In this document: piece after piece, positions 29,274-37,360 of the stretch | Layout of the letters: every line of letters begins with the position of its first letter | Numbering within the stretch: the stretch's first letter is position 1 | Assembly: GCA_020284085.1 (NCBI GenBank) | Contig: JACEVL010000145.1 | Location: forward strand, 268,501 to 332,500 | Length of the DNA: 64,000 nt | Reading direction: 5' to 3' | DNA from: Aporrectodea caliginosa | Lineage: Eukaryota > Annelida > Clitellata > Crassiclitellata > Lumbricidae | The notes under the pieces: generated by a model | What the model was told of the DNA's origin: nothing | Databases searched by the model: none | Seen by the model: the letters and a program-made list of their open reading frames with translations, nothing else | Program-made: the position numbers and the translations under genes

Positions 29274-31320
29274 TTAGGGTGACACTGAACAATACACAAA
29301 AATATTATTTTTAGATTTTCTAAAGTCTCACCCCTCAAAAGTGTTCTCTATGATATTAGTGACATCTGTAGAAAATTTTAGTGAAATCTAAAAACATTTA
29401 GAGGTCGCTCAAGGACACTGAACTTTCAATAGAGACAAACAATGTTAATAAAAGTAAATACGCTTAAAAATTTTTTTGTCTGCACTGCCAATGAAATTTT
29501 TTAATTCTGATTTTAATTTCCCCTGTTATACTTTCTTCATCAATCATTTTGCATAGTACAGTTATTATTCACTTTATTAAAAACCAATAAATTAATGTAA
29601 AGATTTTGCATGTCTTTGTTATATTGAAGCTGTAAAAAGAGAACAAAATGTAATGCATTAATTTATTATTTTAGAACAGCATTTGACATTTAATAATTTT
29701 TTACTTACTGATGAGTAGGCTACAACTATGGCTTAGTATTGTAGATGGATTAGTGGCCTGTGCACTGTGCAGTGTGCTCCCGAGGTTCCACTTACAGTTC
29801 ATTGGGATGGCAAGTTGACATCAACAGAACATGTTGACCGGCTGGTTGTGCTGGTATCAGGTGAAGGAAAAATGAAATTCTTAGGAGTTCCTTTACTGCC
29901 TAATGGAACACGCGAAGCACAAGCTTCAGCTGTTTTCAACTTGCCTGAAGAGTAGAATATAGTTGGCCGCATACGACCTATGTCTTTTGACACGTCTAGC
30001 AAAACCAGCCTTCTTGCAGGACCATGTGTTCTGCTGGAGCTCAAGCTTAAGACAGATCTTCTAAGCTTGCCTGCAGACATCATGATCGTAGGAGAGTCTT
30101 CGATACTCTGACAGCAAAATCAAGCAGACCTACAATGAAACTGTTAGAAAAATTTGTTAAATCTTGCAGCTCGATTGATAAAGATGGCCATAGGAATGAC
30201 ATGGTTGAATATTTGATTGTTTCACTGCTGGGGCCAGTCAGAGATGACTTGGTCAGTTTTGTGCAAGGTCAGTTGAAGAATTTTCATGCATGAGATGACT
30301 ACAAAGAGCTTTTGGGACTAGCTTTGATATTTTTAGACGTCCCACCTGTTGATGAACAACACATCATTGTTCCCGGAGCTTTCCACAGAATGCAGTGGAT
30401 GGGGAAGTTGATATATTGTTTGAAAATCTACCTCTTCCTTTCTCATTTTCATCCGACTGCGTTTAAACTGCTAAGCCGGCTTGAGTTCAATCTATTTTGT
30501 TCTTCAGGTGTATCTCAAGGCATTGTGCACATGCCAGTGTCCAATGTCAGCACCCTGGAATAACTTGCAACAGTTGCAGCAGCTCATTTCTAACAATGCA
30601 GCAAATGAGACCGTCGCTAAAGCAGCAGCACATAGCTTTTCAAACCATTTGTGGTACTTGAGCGAGATGTTGGCTGGCCTGGCATTGTTTGATTCGGCTG
30701 CTTCTGATGATAGCAATGGTTGCAGCCCTCAAACGTCTAGGATGCGATGAACCTCTTTGGCGTATCAAAGTTAATGTGCAGGAAGTACCACTACGAGAGC
30801 TATATGATTTTGTAACTACAAACACTAAGAAACTCTTTGCTGTACTGGATATTCCTGCAGACTTTCTACAACTACTTCCAAGCGCATGACAGACAAACGA
30901 CAACTTTCTCTTGGCTCGTCGCCGAGTTATGAGCTTCAAAGTCGTAAATGATGCGGTCGAACGCGTCGACGCACTGATACAGTCAGTCATTCAATGGAGT
31001 GCTTGCAAATCAGGAAGAACAGAAGCAATACCTACTGCAGGTGGTTGAGAAACATGGGAAGGAATATCCAGACTCAAACAACAAACAATCATAAAGGGAC
31101 TTGTTAAACAGTAGTGGTATCAAGACCATAAGTTGATAGCCTGTATATCATCATTGTGTTTAGCACTGACCATAATGTAAAACTTTTCCCGCGTTGAGCG
31201 ACCTTTAAATATTGACCAATTAATTTCAAAAAATTTCTGAATAGTTACTTAATTGTATATAACCATCTGAAAGGGTGAGACTTTTAAAATTTAAAACTTT
31301 AATTTTGAGTGTCACCCTAA
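29274..31320 (+). mobile_element. TTAGGGTGACACT-ended DNA transposon with decayed transposase
   Basis: Inverted ends TTAGGGTGACACT (29274) and its reverse complement ending at 31320, with TA-rich flanks. Internal frames on the plus strand carry VPLTVHWDGKL, VDRLVVLVSG, FLGVPLLPNGTREAQ (29767-29955), LALIFLDVPP and PGAFHRMQWMGKLIYCLKIYL (30312-30430) and VVNDAVERVDALIQ (about 30940). I remember these as parts of a widespread invertebrate transposase-like protein, superfamily not certain. Stops and shifts split it into several pieces, so it is inactive. Confidence 0.7.
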
Positions 31321-31629
31321 TATATATATGTTATTTAAATGTAATGATGTGTGCAGTTTGTAATGGAGTAAATGTCTTCATACAGGCGTAGTATATCCTT
31401 CAAAATTGTAGGATTATAGTGTAGCCCTTAGCTGCAAAACGCAGAGCATAGTTCGAAAGGTGTTTGAATACGTAATTCTGACGATTTTCTGCTGAAAATT
31501 AAATTTGGACTTCCATAAGTCTGCAAATTAACATTTCAATGCGAGCCTTTCAACAGACCTACAGACCTATCTACAGGTCAGCGAATAAAACTGAATCACA
31601 GACTATCTCTAAATATAAATTTTGTATAA

Positions 31630-32082
31630 ATCTTATAACCTTCTTGTTCTTGTGAGAAAATTGACAGATCTGTGGTGGGGCTTCGCCAGTAAGCAGGAAC
31701 TTGACTCTCTGAGCGCGCTGGTCCGCAAGTTGGTACGCCTTGGTTTCCTACCTAAATCTTTCCCCACCTTTGAGGAGCTTTGCAGAAAAGCTGATATAGA
31801 CCTCTTTAGAAACATCTTAACAAATACTAGCCACACCCTCCACGACCTTCTCCCCCTGTCAATTGCACTGGTCATGACCTGCGCCCACGCTCACATAACC
31901 GTGTTCTCCCTAGATTTGATTCCCTTACCAGGCGTGGCTTCTTAGCTAGGATGTTGTACAGTTAGACATATGTTTTCTAGTTGACTTAATTTTCCTCTAA
32001 TTATCGTTTTCTTTGTACATAAATTATTTCTGACTTTGTATGTAAAGCGCTGAGCGTTTGCTTGCGTTTAATAAAGAACATT

Positions 32083-32118
<36 letters not shown>

Positions 32119-32125
32119 ATTTGGA
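31630..32125 (+). mobile_element. LINE 3' ORF fragment with (CTTA)n tail
   Basis: WWGFASKQELDSLSALVRKL, FLPKSFPTFEELCRKADIDL and ILTNTSHTLHDLLP mark the RT C-terminal region. The 3' UTR ends TTAATAAAGAACATTCTTA and then CTTA repeats (32085-32120). Confidence 0.8.
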
Positions 32126-32139
32126 TTTAGGTATATTTA

Positions 32140-32140
32140 A

Positions 32141-32239
<99 letters not shown>

Positions 32240-32244
32240 AATAA
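32140..32244. repeat. (AAT)n microsatellite, LINE tail
   Basis: Nearly pure AAT repeat, adjoining the 3' end of the minus-strand LINE. Confidence 0.95.
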
Positions 32245-32760
32245 GACGATTTCTACAGCGCCGTAGCACAGTCGAGGCCGAAGGAAAGGGCGCTGTACAT
32301 GAGTTCAACAAATCAATCACAGTCATATGATTGTTTAAACAGATAGGTCTTGAGCTTTGATTTAAATGTCTCCAGAGATGGCGCATTCTTTACATGATCT
32401 GGAAGACTGTTCCATGCAGTAGGTCCTGCGACAGAGAAGGAACAGTCGCCAAGCCTCGTAGAAGACCGCGGGACCTGTAGCAGATTTTTGGATGAGGATC
32501 GTAGCCGACTTCTGTTCCGGTTGTCAAGCACAGCTTGTAGGTGATCCGCTGGGGAACACGCAGCCAGTGTAGATTGTCGCGCAGCAGGTCTGTGACATGA
32601 TCAGATGGTGTCCGGCCGTATATGACACGTGCGGCAGAGTTAAGCACTGATTGTATCCGGCTTAGCTGACAAGTCGGCAGACCCGCCAGTAGGCTGTTGC
32701 AGTAGTCAACCCTGGAGACAATGAAGCTGTTGACCAATATGACGGCGGTTGAGGTTGGAA
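32245..32760 (-). mobile_element. LINE 3' fragment with (TTA)n tail, cut by a solo LTR
   Basis: The minus frames carry FIVSRVDYCNSLLAGLP, NSAARVIYG, LHWLRVPQRITYKL, then AGPTAWNSLPDHVKNAPSLE and FKSKLKTYLF (one frame change between). The 3' end GGCGCTGTAGAAATCGTC runs into (TTA)n at 32141-32244. The 5' side stops at the LTR. Confidence 0.85.
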
Positions 32761-33236
32761 TGTCACCAACTCTTCTTCCCTCTTAGTTGTGACCTAACTC
32801 AAGAGACTTTCCTTATCTCTACATATAAGTTGCTCAACGTCTTCTAACTGTTTAAGAATTAAATTGACACAGTTCTTTGAATGTTTCTCCTTTCTTCAAA
32901 CACAGTTATTTCAAACATATACTTCAATATCAAAGTTCTTATCAATACAACTCAACTGCAACTTCTAACATACAGCTCTCTACTGCATTAAAACAACTAC
33001 TACACTGTATTGTTCAAATTCACTGTCATCAGCAGTTTCTAAGTTTTGGCGCGCTAACTGCACGTGTAAAAGAATCTACCGTCAGCCAATGTTTAGGCTA
33101 CTTTAGGCCAAGCGCCCACGAGCCGACCGCGCAACTAAGGCCTAAGACTAAACTCGCTTAACAATCGATACACATTATATATATATCAACCTAAGGAACA
33201 CCTGTGCTCATTATATATGCAAAACACCTGTTCACA
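32761..33236 (-). repeat. Solo LTR of the Gmr1-like family (long form)
   Basis: The reverse complement runs from TGTGAACAGGTG to GTTGGTGACA and matches the 5' LTR at 35954, including its long middle block. No internal retroelement sequence adjoins either end, so it is a solo LTR left by LTR-LTR recombination. It cuts into the LINE fragment at 32245-32760. The flanks (tggaa / gaatg) give no clear duplication. Confidence 0.88.
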
Positions 33237-33599
33237 GAATGAATCTGCGGATGGTTTTAATTCGACGCAGTTGGTAGAAACAACCTCGAACGAGTTGACT
33301 CACATGGGCCGTCATGGTCTTACAGCTGTCAAAGTGGACATCAAGGTTGCGGAAAAAACTAAAGTAAATTCGAGCTCAAAACATGCGACTGGCTGCGGCC
33401 ACAGTCGGCGCAGGAAGGTAAAATAGAAAAGAATATTCTTTATTGTGAGACCAATTATTGCAAACCGGATTTTGGCTAACATGAAAGTTTAAAGGATTGT
33501 TTTCTCTATTCCTTGATTAGATCTAGAGTAGTTCTAGACCATTAAATTTTATGCATTCTATAAATTGTATGTTCACATGTTATTTATCATGAATGTTAT

Positions 33600-33840
33600 T
33601 TATCTTTGATAAATCATCCTAATTATAAAGGTTTTTCTGGTGAGACAGTCTGCCGATGGTATTTCTCGATCATGAGCGCGAGGGCGTAGACCATGTCCAG
33701 TATGTCTTTTGGGCGGGAGCATGTCATGTAAGACATGTCCTTCGTTTCTCTGCACAGCTGAGAATAGGCGATAGTCCGCATTTGGGCATTGCTGTTGTAT
33801 GGTTAGAACGTCTGAGTGGAGGTGTTGCCCTTTGATGAGA
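33600..33840 (-). mobile_element. LINE C-terminal fragment
   Basis: Reads NADYRLFSAVQRNEGHVLHD, LPP, then GHGLRPRAHDREIP and RKTFIIRMIY, the last residues of a LINE ORF2 of the same type as at 31630. Confidence 0.65.
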
Positions 33841-34037
33841 CGTCGCAGCACTACTTCAGCTAGGTTCAAAGCCCGACTCCCTCGCTTTTCGCATATCTCT
33901 ACATATATGCTTGATGTCTTGCACTGGCTTCCTATCACTGCGCGCATCCATTATAAGATCCTCTTTCTAGTCTCAAAGGCGCAGCTGAGCAGTGCCCCTA
34001 AGTATCTTTCTGACTATATGCGAAAGCCGTTATCTGC

Positions 34038-34901
34038 GGTTTACGTTGAATTGAGCGCGCACATTTCGCCGACCTTCATCTCAGCGACCTCAATTCGCCG
34101 CCGCGAAACACAGCGCTTACACAATTCGCCGCCATCAAACACAGCGACTACACAATTCGCCGCCATTCATTTAAGCGCTGCTTCAAAAGGGTGTTGCTAA
34201 ATACCGGGCGTAAACAACACGTGTTCTTGACTAGAACTTCAAAGCAAAATCAAAGCAACATTGGTTGGGCATCTTCACCACGGAGCCGCTGAGACGTGGA
34301 GGCAGAGCAGAACCTCTATTTCCACACGCCTCTTGGAATTGTGTTGATGCTGTTTATGGTGACCTACCGAAGACCAACAACGCGGTCGAGGGATGGCACC
34401 GGGGCTTCAGCGAACTTCTGGGAGCTAATCACCCTTCAATTTGGAAATTCATATCTGCTTTGAAGAAAGAGCAGAGCATGAATGAAATGGCAATTGAGCA
34501 GTACATCGCCGGTAGGAATCCTGCTGGCGGTCGTCGTATCTACAGAGACACAGCGGAACGCATTAAAACCATCGTGTTGGATTATGCCAATCGACCGCTT
34601 CTGGACTATTTGCGTGGCATCTCGCACAACTTGAACCTCCAGGTTTAGCTATTGCCTAGCCTACTTAACATGTAACTGAATAACGGAACAAACGATTTGA
34701 ATTATTCCCCCTTAAATTTAAATTTAAACTGTTTGAAAGTTTTATCATTAAAATAAAGAGTCGCTGAAATGAATGGCGGCGAATTGTGTAGTCGCTGTGT
34801 TTGATGGCGGCGAATTGTGTAGGCGCTGTGTTTCGCGGCGGCGAATTGAGGTCGCTGAGATGAAGGTCGGCGAAATGTGCGCGCTCAATTCAACGGTTAC
34901 C
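34038..34901 (+). mobile_element. MULE/NOF-like foldback element with 9 bp target duplication
   Basis: Long inverted repeats (about 34038-34180 and 34768-34901) are each built from short sub-units such as GGCGGCGAATTGTGTAG and GTCGCTGTGTTTGATGG. The tips read GGTTTACGTTGAATTG and GGTAACCGTTGAATTG. The 9 bp GTTATCTGC is duplicated at 34029-34037 and 34902-34910. Removing the element and one copy restores a LINE frame (YMRKPLSA... SLR-type context). The interior carries a MULE transposase C-terminus. Foldback termini plus a MULE domain is the layout of the Drosophila NOF-FB element. Confidence 0.88.
34265..34648 (+). CDS. MULE transposase C-terminal fragment
   Basis: 127 codons. The segment WNCVDAVYGDLPKTNNAVEG followed by WHRGFSELLGANHPSIWKFI, KKEQ and later YRDTAERIKTIVLDYANRPLLDYLRGI follows the C-terminal part of animal Mutator-like transposases. 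The catalytic DDE core and any FLYWCH/zinc domain are absent, so this piece cannot act alone. It is framed by the foldback repeats and ends before the right one. The Met is simply the first in frame; it probably continues an older longer gene. Confidence 0.75.
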   Translation: MGIFTTEPLRRGGRAEPLFPHASWNCVDAVYGDLPKTNNAVEGWHRGFSELLGANHPSIWKFISALKKEQSMNEMAIEQYIAGRNPAGGRRIYRDTAERIKTIVLDYANRPLLDYLRGISHNLNLQV

Positions 34902-35400
34902 GTTATCTGCGACCTCATCTCGTTCCTTGCGCTCTGCTGATTGGCTTGATCTTTTTGTTCCTAGGACTAGGACTGCCTTGGCTCAACGCCGGGCATTTGC
35001 TGTGGTTGGTCCCTCTACTTGGAATGACCTTCCCTCCTCTTTAAGGGCTAAACTAATGACTAGTTTCTCCTCTTTCAATTGGTCCCTCGTTCTTTAACAT
35101 GTTGGCCGCTAGGAACGTGTTAACACGTCCCTTATTTCATGCATTTAGATACCATGTTTAGCGGTCAAGTGTTAAAGACGTTTCTTTTCCCTCGGGGTTT
35201 TCGTGCTGAGAGCGCTTCTGAATAGTTATTCTGCGAGAGGCATTATGTAAATCTTTAGAAACAATACAATACAATACTTCTAGCGCCTCGCGGTCTTTCT
35301 GGGAATTAAATCCCCACCATGTTTGTGAGGCATAAAGCATTTTAGCTAGAGTTGTAGCACGTACCACATCGTGCAAACTGTATCCTCGGAGGCCATGCGC

Positions 35401-35893
35401 TAGGTTCCGCGACAACTCGTCGAACGACATTTCGTATAACGACACTTTGTCTACGACAATTCGTCTAACGACATTTCGTCTACAAGTGTATCTGTATCCA
35501 TTACGGCTAATCAACAGAGTCCGCTTTCTTATAGTTTCGCTAAAACGTGCTATAGCCTATATTCTCAGGAATCCAGCTTCTAATTACTGACAAGATTATT
35601 TTCATCAATCCAGCTTCTATTGAATGGAAACTTATTTTCATCCATGCATCCAGGTTGATTTCCAGCAGCTTCTATTTACGGAAAAAATAATTTCGATCAA
35701 TCCAGCTTCTATATCAACACAGGAATGCTTTCATCAATCCCACTTCCGTTTCGTGAAACTGTTTTTTTCATCAATCCAGCTTCCATTTTAAAGTGACAAT
35801 ATCAAATAACTTTGTAGACAAAATGTCGTTCGACGAAATGTCGCTCGACGAAGTGTCGTATACGAAATGTCGTTCGACGAGTTGTCGTGACAC
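35401..35893. mobile_element. Foldback element without transposase, 8 bp target duplication
   Basis: Arms 35410-35485 and 35816-35890 share CGACAACTCGTCGAACGACA and are made of ACGACATTTCGT-type units. CCATGCGC is duplicated at 35393-35400 and 35894-35901. Deleting the element restores a minus-strand LINE frame (LRTLVAHGLRGYSLHDVVRA) without a gap, which is good evidence for a clean insertion. The interior holds a degenerate minisatellite (TTTTCATCAATCCAGCTTCT units) and no coding potential. Confidence 0.85.
35560..35795. repeat. Degenerate minisatellite inside the foldback element
   Basis: About five units of TTTTCATCAATCCAGCTTCT followed by TATTTA-like sequence, with a spacing of roughly 40-45 bp. 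The same family forms a longer array at 61290-61560. Confidence 0.75.
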
Positions 35894-35953
35894 CCATGCG
35901 CCACGAGGGTACGCAGTGCGTAATGTGACCGTCGAGCCTGAAAACATAATTAT

Positions 35954-36428
35954 TGTGAACTAATGTTTTGAATATATAATGAGCACAGGTGTTCCTTAGG
36001 TTGATATATATATATAATGTGTATTCGATTGTTAAGCGGTTTTAGTCTTAGGCCTTAGTTGCGCTGTCGGCTCGTGGGCGCTTGGCCTAAAGTAGCCTAA
36101 ACTTTGGCTGACGATAGATTCTCTACACGTGCAGTTAGCGCGCCAAACTTAGAAACTGCTGATGACAGTGAATTTGAACAATACAGTGTAGTAGTTGTTT
36201 TAATGCAGTAGAGAGCTGTATGTTAGAAGTTGCAGTTGAGTTGTATTGATAAGAACTTTGATATTGAAGTATATGTTTGAAATAACTGTGTTTGAAGAAA
36301 GGAGAAACATTCAAAGAACTGTGTCAATTTAATTCTTAAACAGTTAGAAGACGTTGAGCAATTTATATGTAGAGATAAGGAAAGTTCTTGAGGTAGGTCA
36401 CAACTAAGAAGAAGAAGAGTTGGTGACA
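35954..36428 (+). repeat. 5' LTR of the Gmr1-like element (long form, 475 bp)
   Basis: Starts TGTGAACTAATG and ends GTTGGTGACA. It is nearly identical to the 3' LTR apart from a block at about 36195-36290, where it carries the longer sequence also found in the solo LTR at 32761. A TATA-rich stretch (about 36003-36018) could serve as a core promoter. It shares private variants with the 3' LTR (for example GTATTCGATT and CTTTGGCTGACGATAG), so the two look like a true pair apart from the block. Confidence 0.92.
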
Positions 36429-36432
36429 TATT

Positions 36433-36460
36433 TGGTGGCAGCAGCGGTGGAATTCGAAAC
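36433..36460 (+). promoter_or_regulatory. tRNA-Leu-type primer-binding site
   Basis: Four bases after the 5' LTR begins TGGTGGCAGCAGCGGTGG, followed by AATTCGAA. From memory it complements the 3' end of animal tRNA-Leu (AAG/TAG type, complement TGGTGGCAGCGGTGGGAT), with a three-base CAG insertion in this copy. The copy at 26474-26496 (minus) has the cleaner TGGTGACAGCGGTGGGATTC. The match runs past the usual 18 nt into the T loop. Confidence 0.7.
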
Positions 36461-36572
36461 AACGTCTGGAATTCGAAACAACGTCTGGGATTCGAAACAA
36501 CGTCTGGGATTCGAAACAACGTCTGGGATTCGAAACAACGTCTGGGATTCGAAACAACGTCGACTGGTGAAT
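36450..36572 (+). repeat. 19 bp tandem array next to the PBS, six copies
   Basis: Six copies of ATTCGAAACAACGTCTGGG (TTCGAAAC at about 36453, 36472, 36491, 36510, 36529, 36548). The first overlaps the end of the PBS. GGGATTCGAA in the unit is the complement of a tRNA T-arm. The period is not a multiple of three and the array lies before the Gag ATG, so it is untranslated leader. Confidence 0.88.
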
Positions 36573-36733
36573 ACGCACTTGAATCATTGGTAAATCTAAT
36601 ACGACAACGAAAGCCTCAACGACAAAGGTATACAAGTTTGTTGTTTTCAAACAAAGAACAATCCCTTGATACTTCAAACACAAAAGAAAACTCGTGTTTT
36701 CCAGAAAGGACAGCACTGAAGTAAAGAAGTAAG

Positions 36734-37360
36734 ATGGAGAAATTAAGTGTCAAGAAACAAGCAGAACTGAAGAAGATGTCTTCTGAAAGATTAAAACAGC
36801 GCTTGTTAAAGGCTGGTTTTGAAGAAGAGAAACTGGAAGATATGTCACGTGAGGACATGTTAGAAGCGCTAGCTGAAGTCTGGCTTAAAGAAGAAGCAGA
36901 AGAAGAAGAAGGTGCTGTCGGCGGTGCTGTGGAAAAGGTTATTGAAAAACCGCCTGGACTTATGTCTATGGAGATGATGATGCAGTGGATGATGATGAAA
37001 GAAGAAAGAGAGGAGAAAAAGACAAGAAGAGAAAGAAAACGACAGGAAGAATTACGTCTTCAAAGAGAGAAAGAAGAGAAGGCAGAACGTCTTCAGAGAG
37101 AGAAAGAAGAGAAAGCAGAAAATGCCAGACAGGAAGAATTACGTCTTCAGAGAGAGAAAGAAGAGAAAGCAGAAAATGCAGAGACAGGAAGAATTACGTC
37201 TTCAGAGAGAGAAAGAAGAGAAAGCAGAAAATGCAAGACAGGAAGAATTACGTCTTCAGAGAGAGAAAGAAGAGAAAGCAGAAAATGCAAGACAGGAAGA
37301 ATTACGTCTTCAGAGAGAAAAAGAAGAGAAAGCAGAACAAGTTCGTGTAGCAGAACTTGA
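36734..37360 (+). CDS. gag: Gag N-terminal frame of the Gmr1-like element, ends by frameshift
   Basis: Starts MEKLSVKKQAELKKMSSERL; an almost identical start is seen at 26160 (minus) in the truncated copy, which supports this ATG. Residues 1 to about 60 form a short helix-rich segment (LKQRLLKAGFEEEKLEDMSREDMLEAL) that resembles SAP-like folds; this is inference. Then comes a highly charged Glu/Arg/Lys coiled coil made of an 18-residue repeat, QEELRLQREKEEKAENAR. In the second full repeat one extra base (aatgcagagacagg against aatgcaagacagg, near 37177) moves the reading into another frame, and this ORF stops at 37360. The continuation lies in the frame of the large polyprotein. The insertion is inside a 54 bp tandem repeat, a natural slippage site. 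A programmed shift is possible but nothing seen supports it. Confidence 0.85.
   Translation: MEKLSVKKQAELKKMSSERLKQRLLKAGFEEEKLEDMSREDMLEALAEVWLKEEAEEEEGAVGGAVEKVIEKPPGLMSMEMMMQWMMMKEEREEKKTRRERKRQEELRLQREKEEKAERLQREKEEKAENARQEELRLQREKEEKAENAETGRITSSERERRESRKCKTGRITSSERERRESRKCKTGRITSSERKRRESRTSSCSRT

Larger units (their letters stand above)
33840..35280 (+). mobile_element. LINE 3' half, split by a MULE/NOF-like element
   Basis: Left part: VLHWLPITARIHYKILFLVS, then LSDYMRKPLSA. Right part after the insertion continues with SLRSA and RRAFAVVGPSTWNDLPSSLR-like sequence in changed frames. The 3' end CGTGCTGAGAGCGCTTCTGA and (ACAAT)n lie at 35205-35280. The same 3' end is seen at 45650-45745. 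Confidence 0.7.
35280..35953 (-). mobile_element. LINE RT fragment, split by foldback element and cut by the 5' LTR
   Basis: Minus-strand frame LRTLVAHGLRGYSLHDVVRA then TTLAKMLYASQTWWGF; the frame is continuous when the foldback element at 35401-35893 and one target copy are removed. The LINE then ends at the LTR (35954), and its continuation is not found on the other side of the retrotransposon. Confidence 0.75.
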
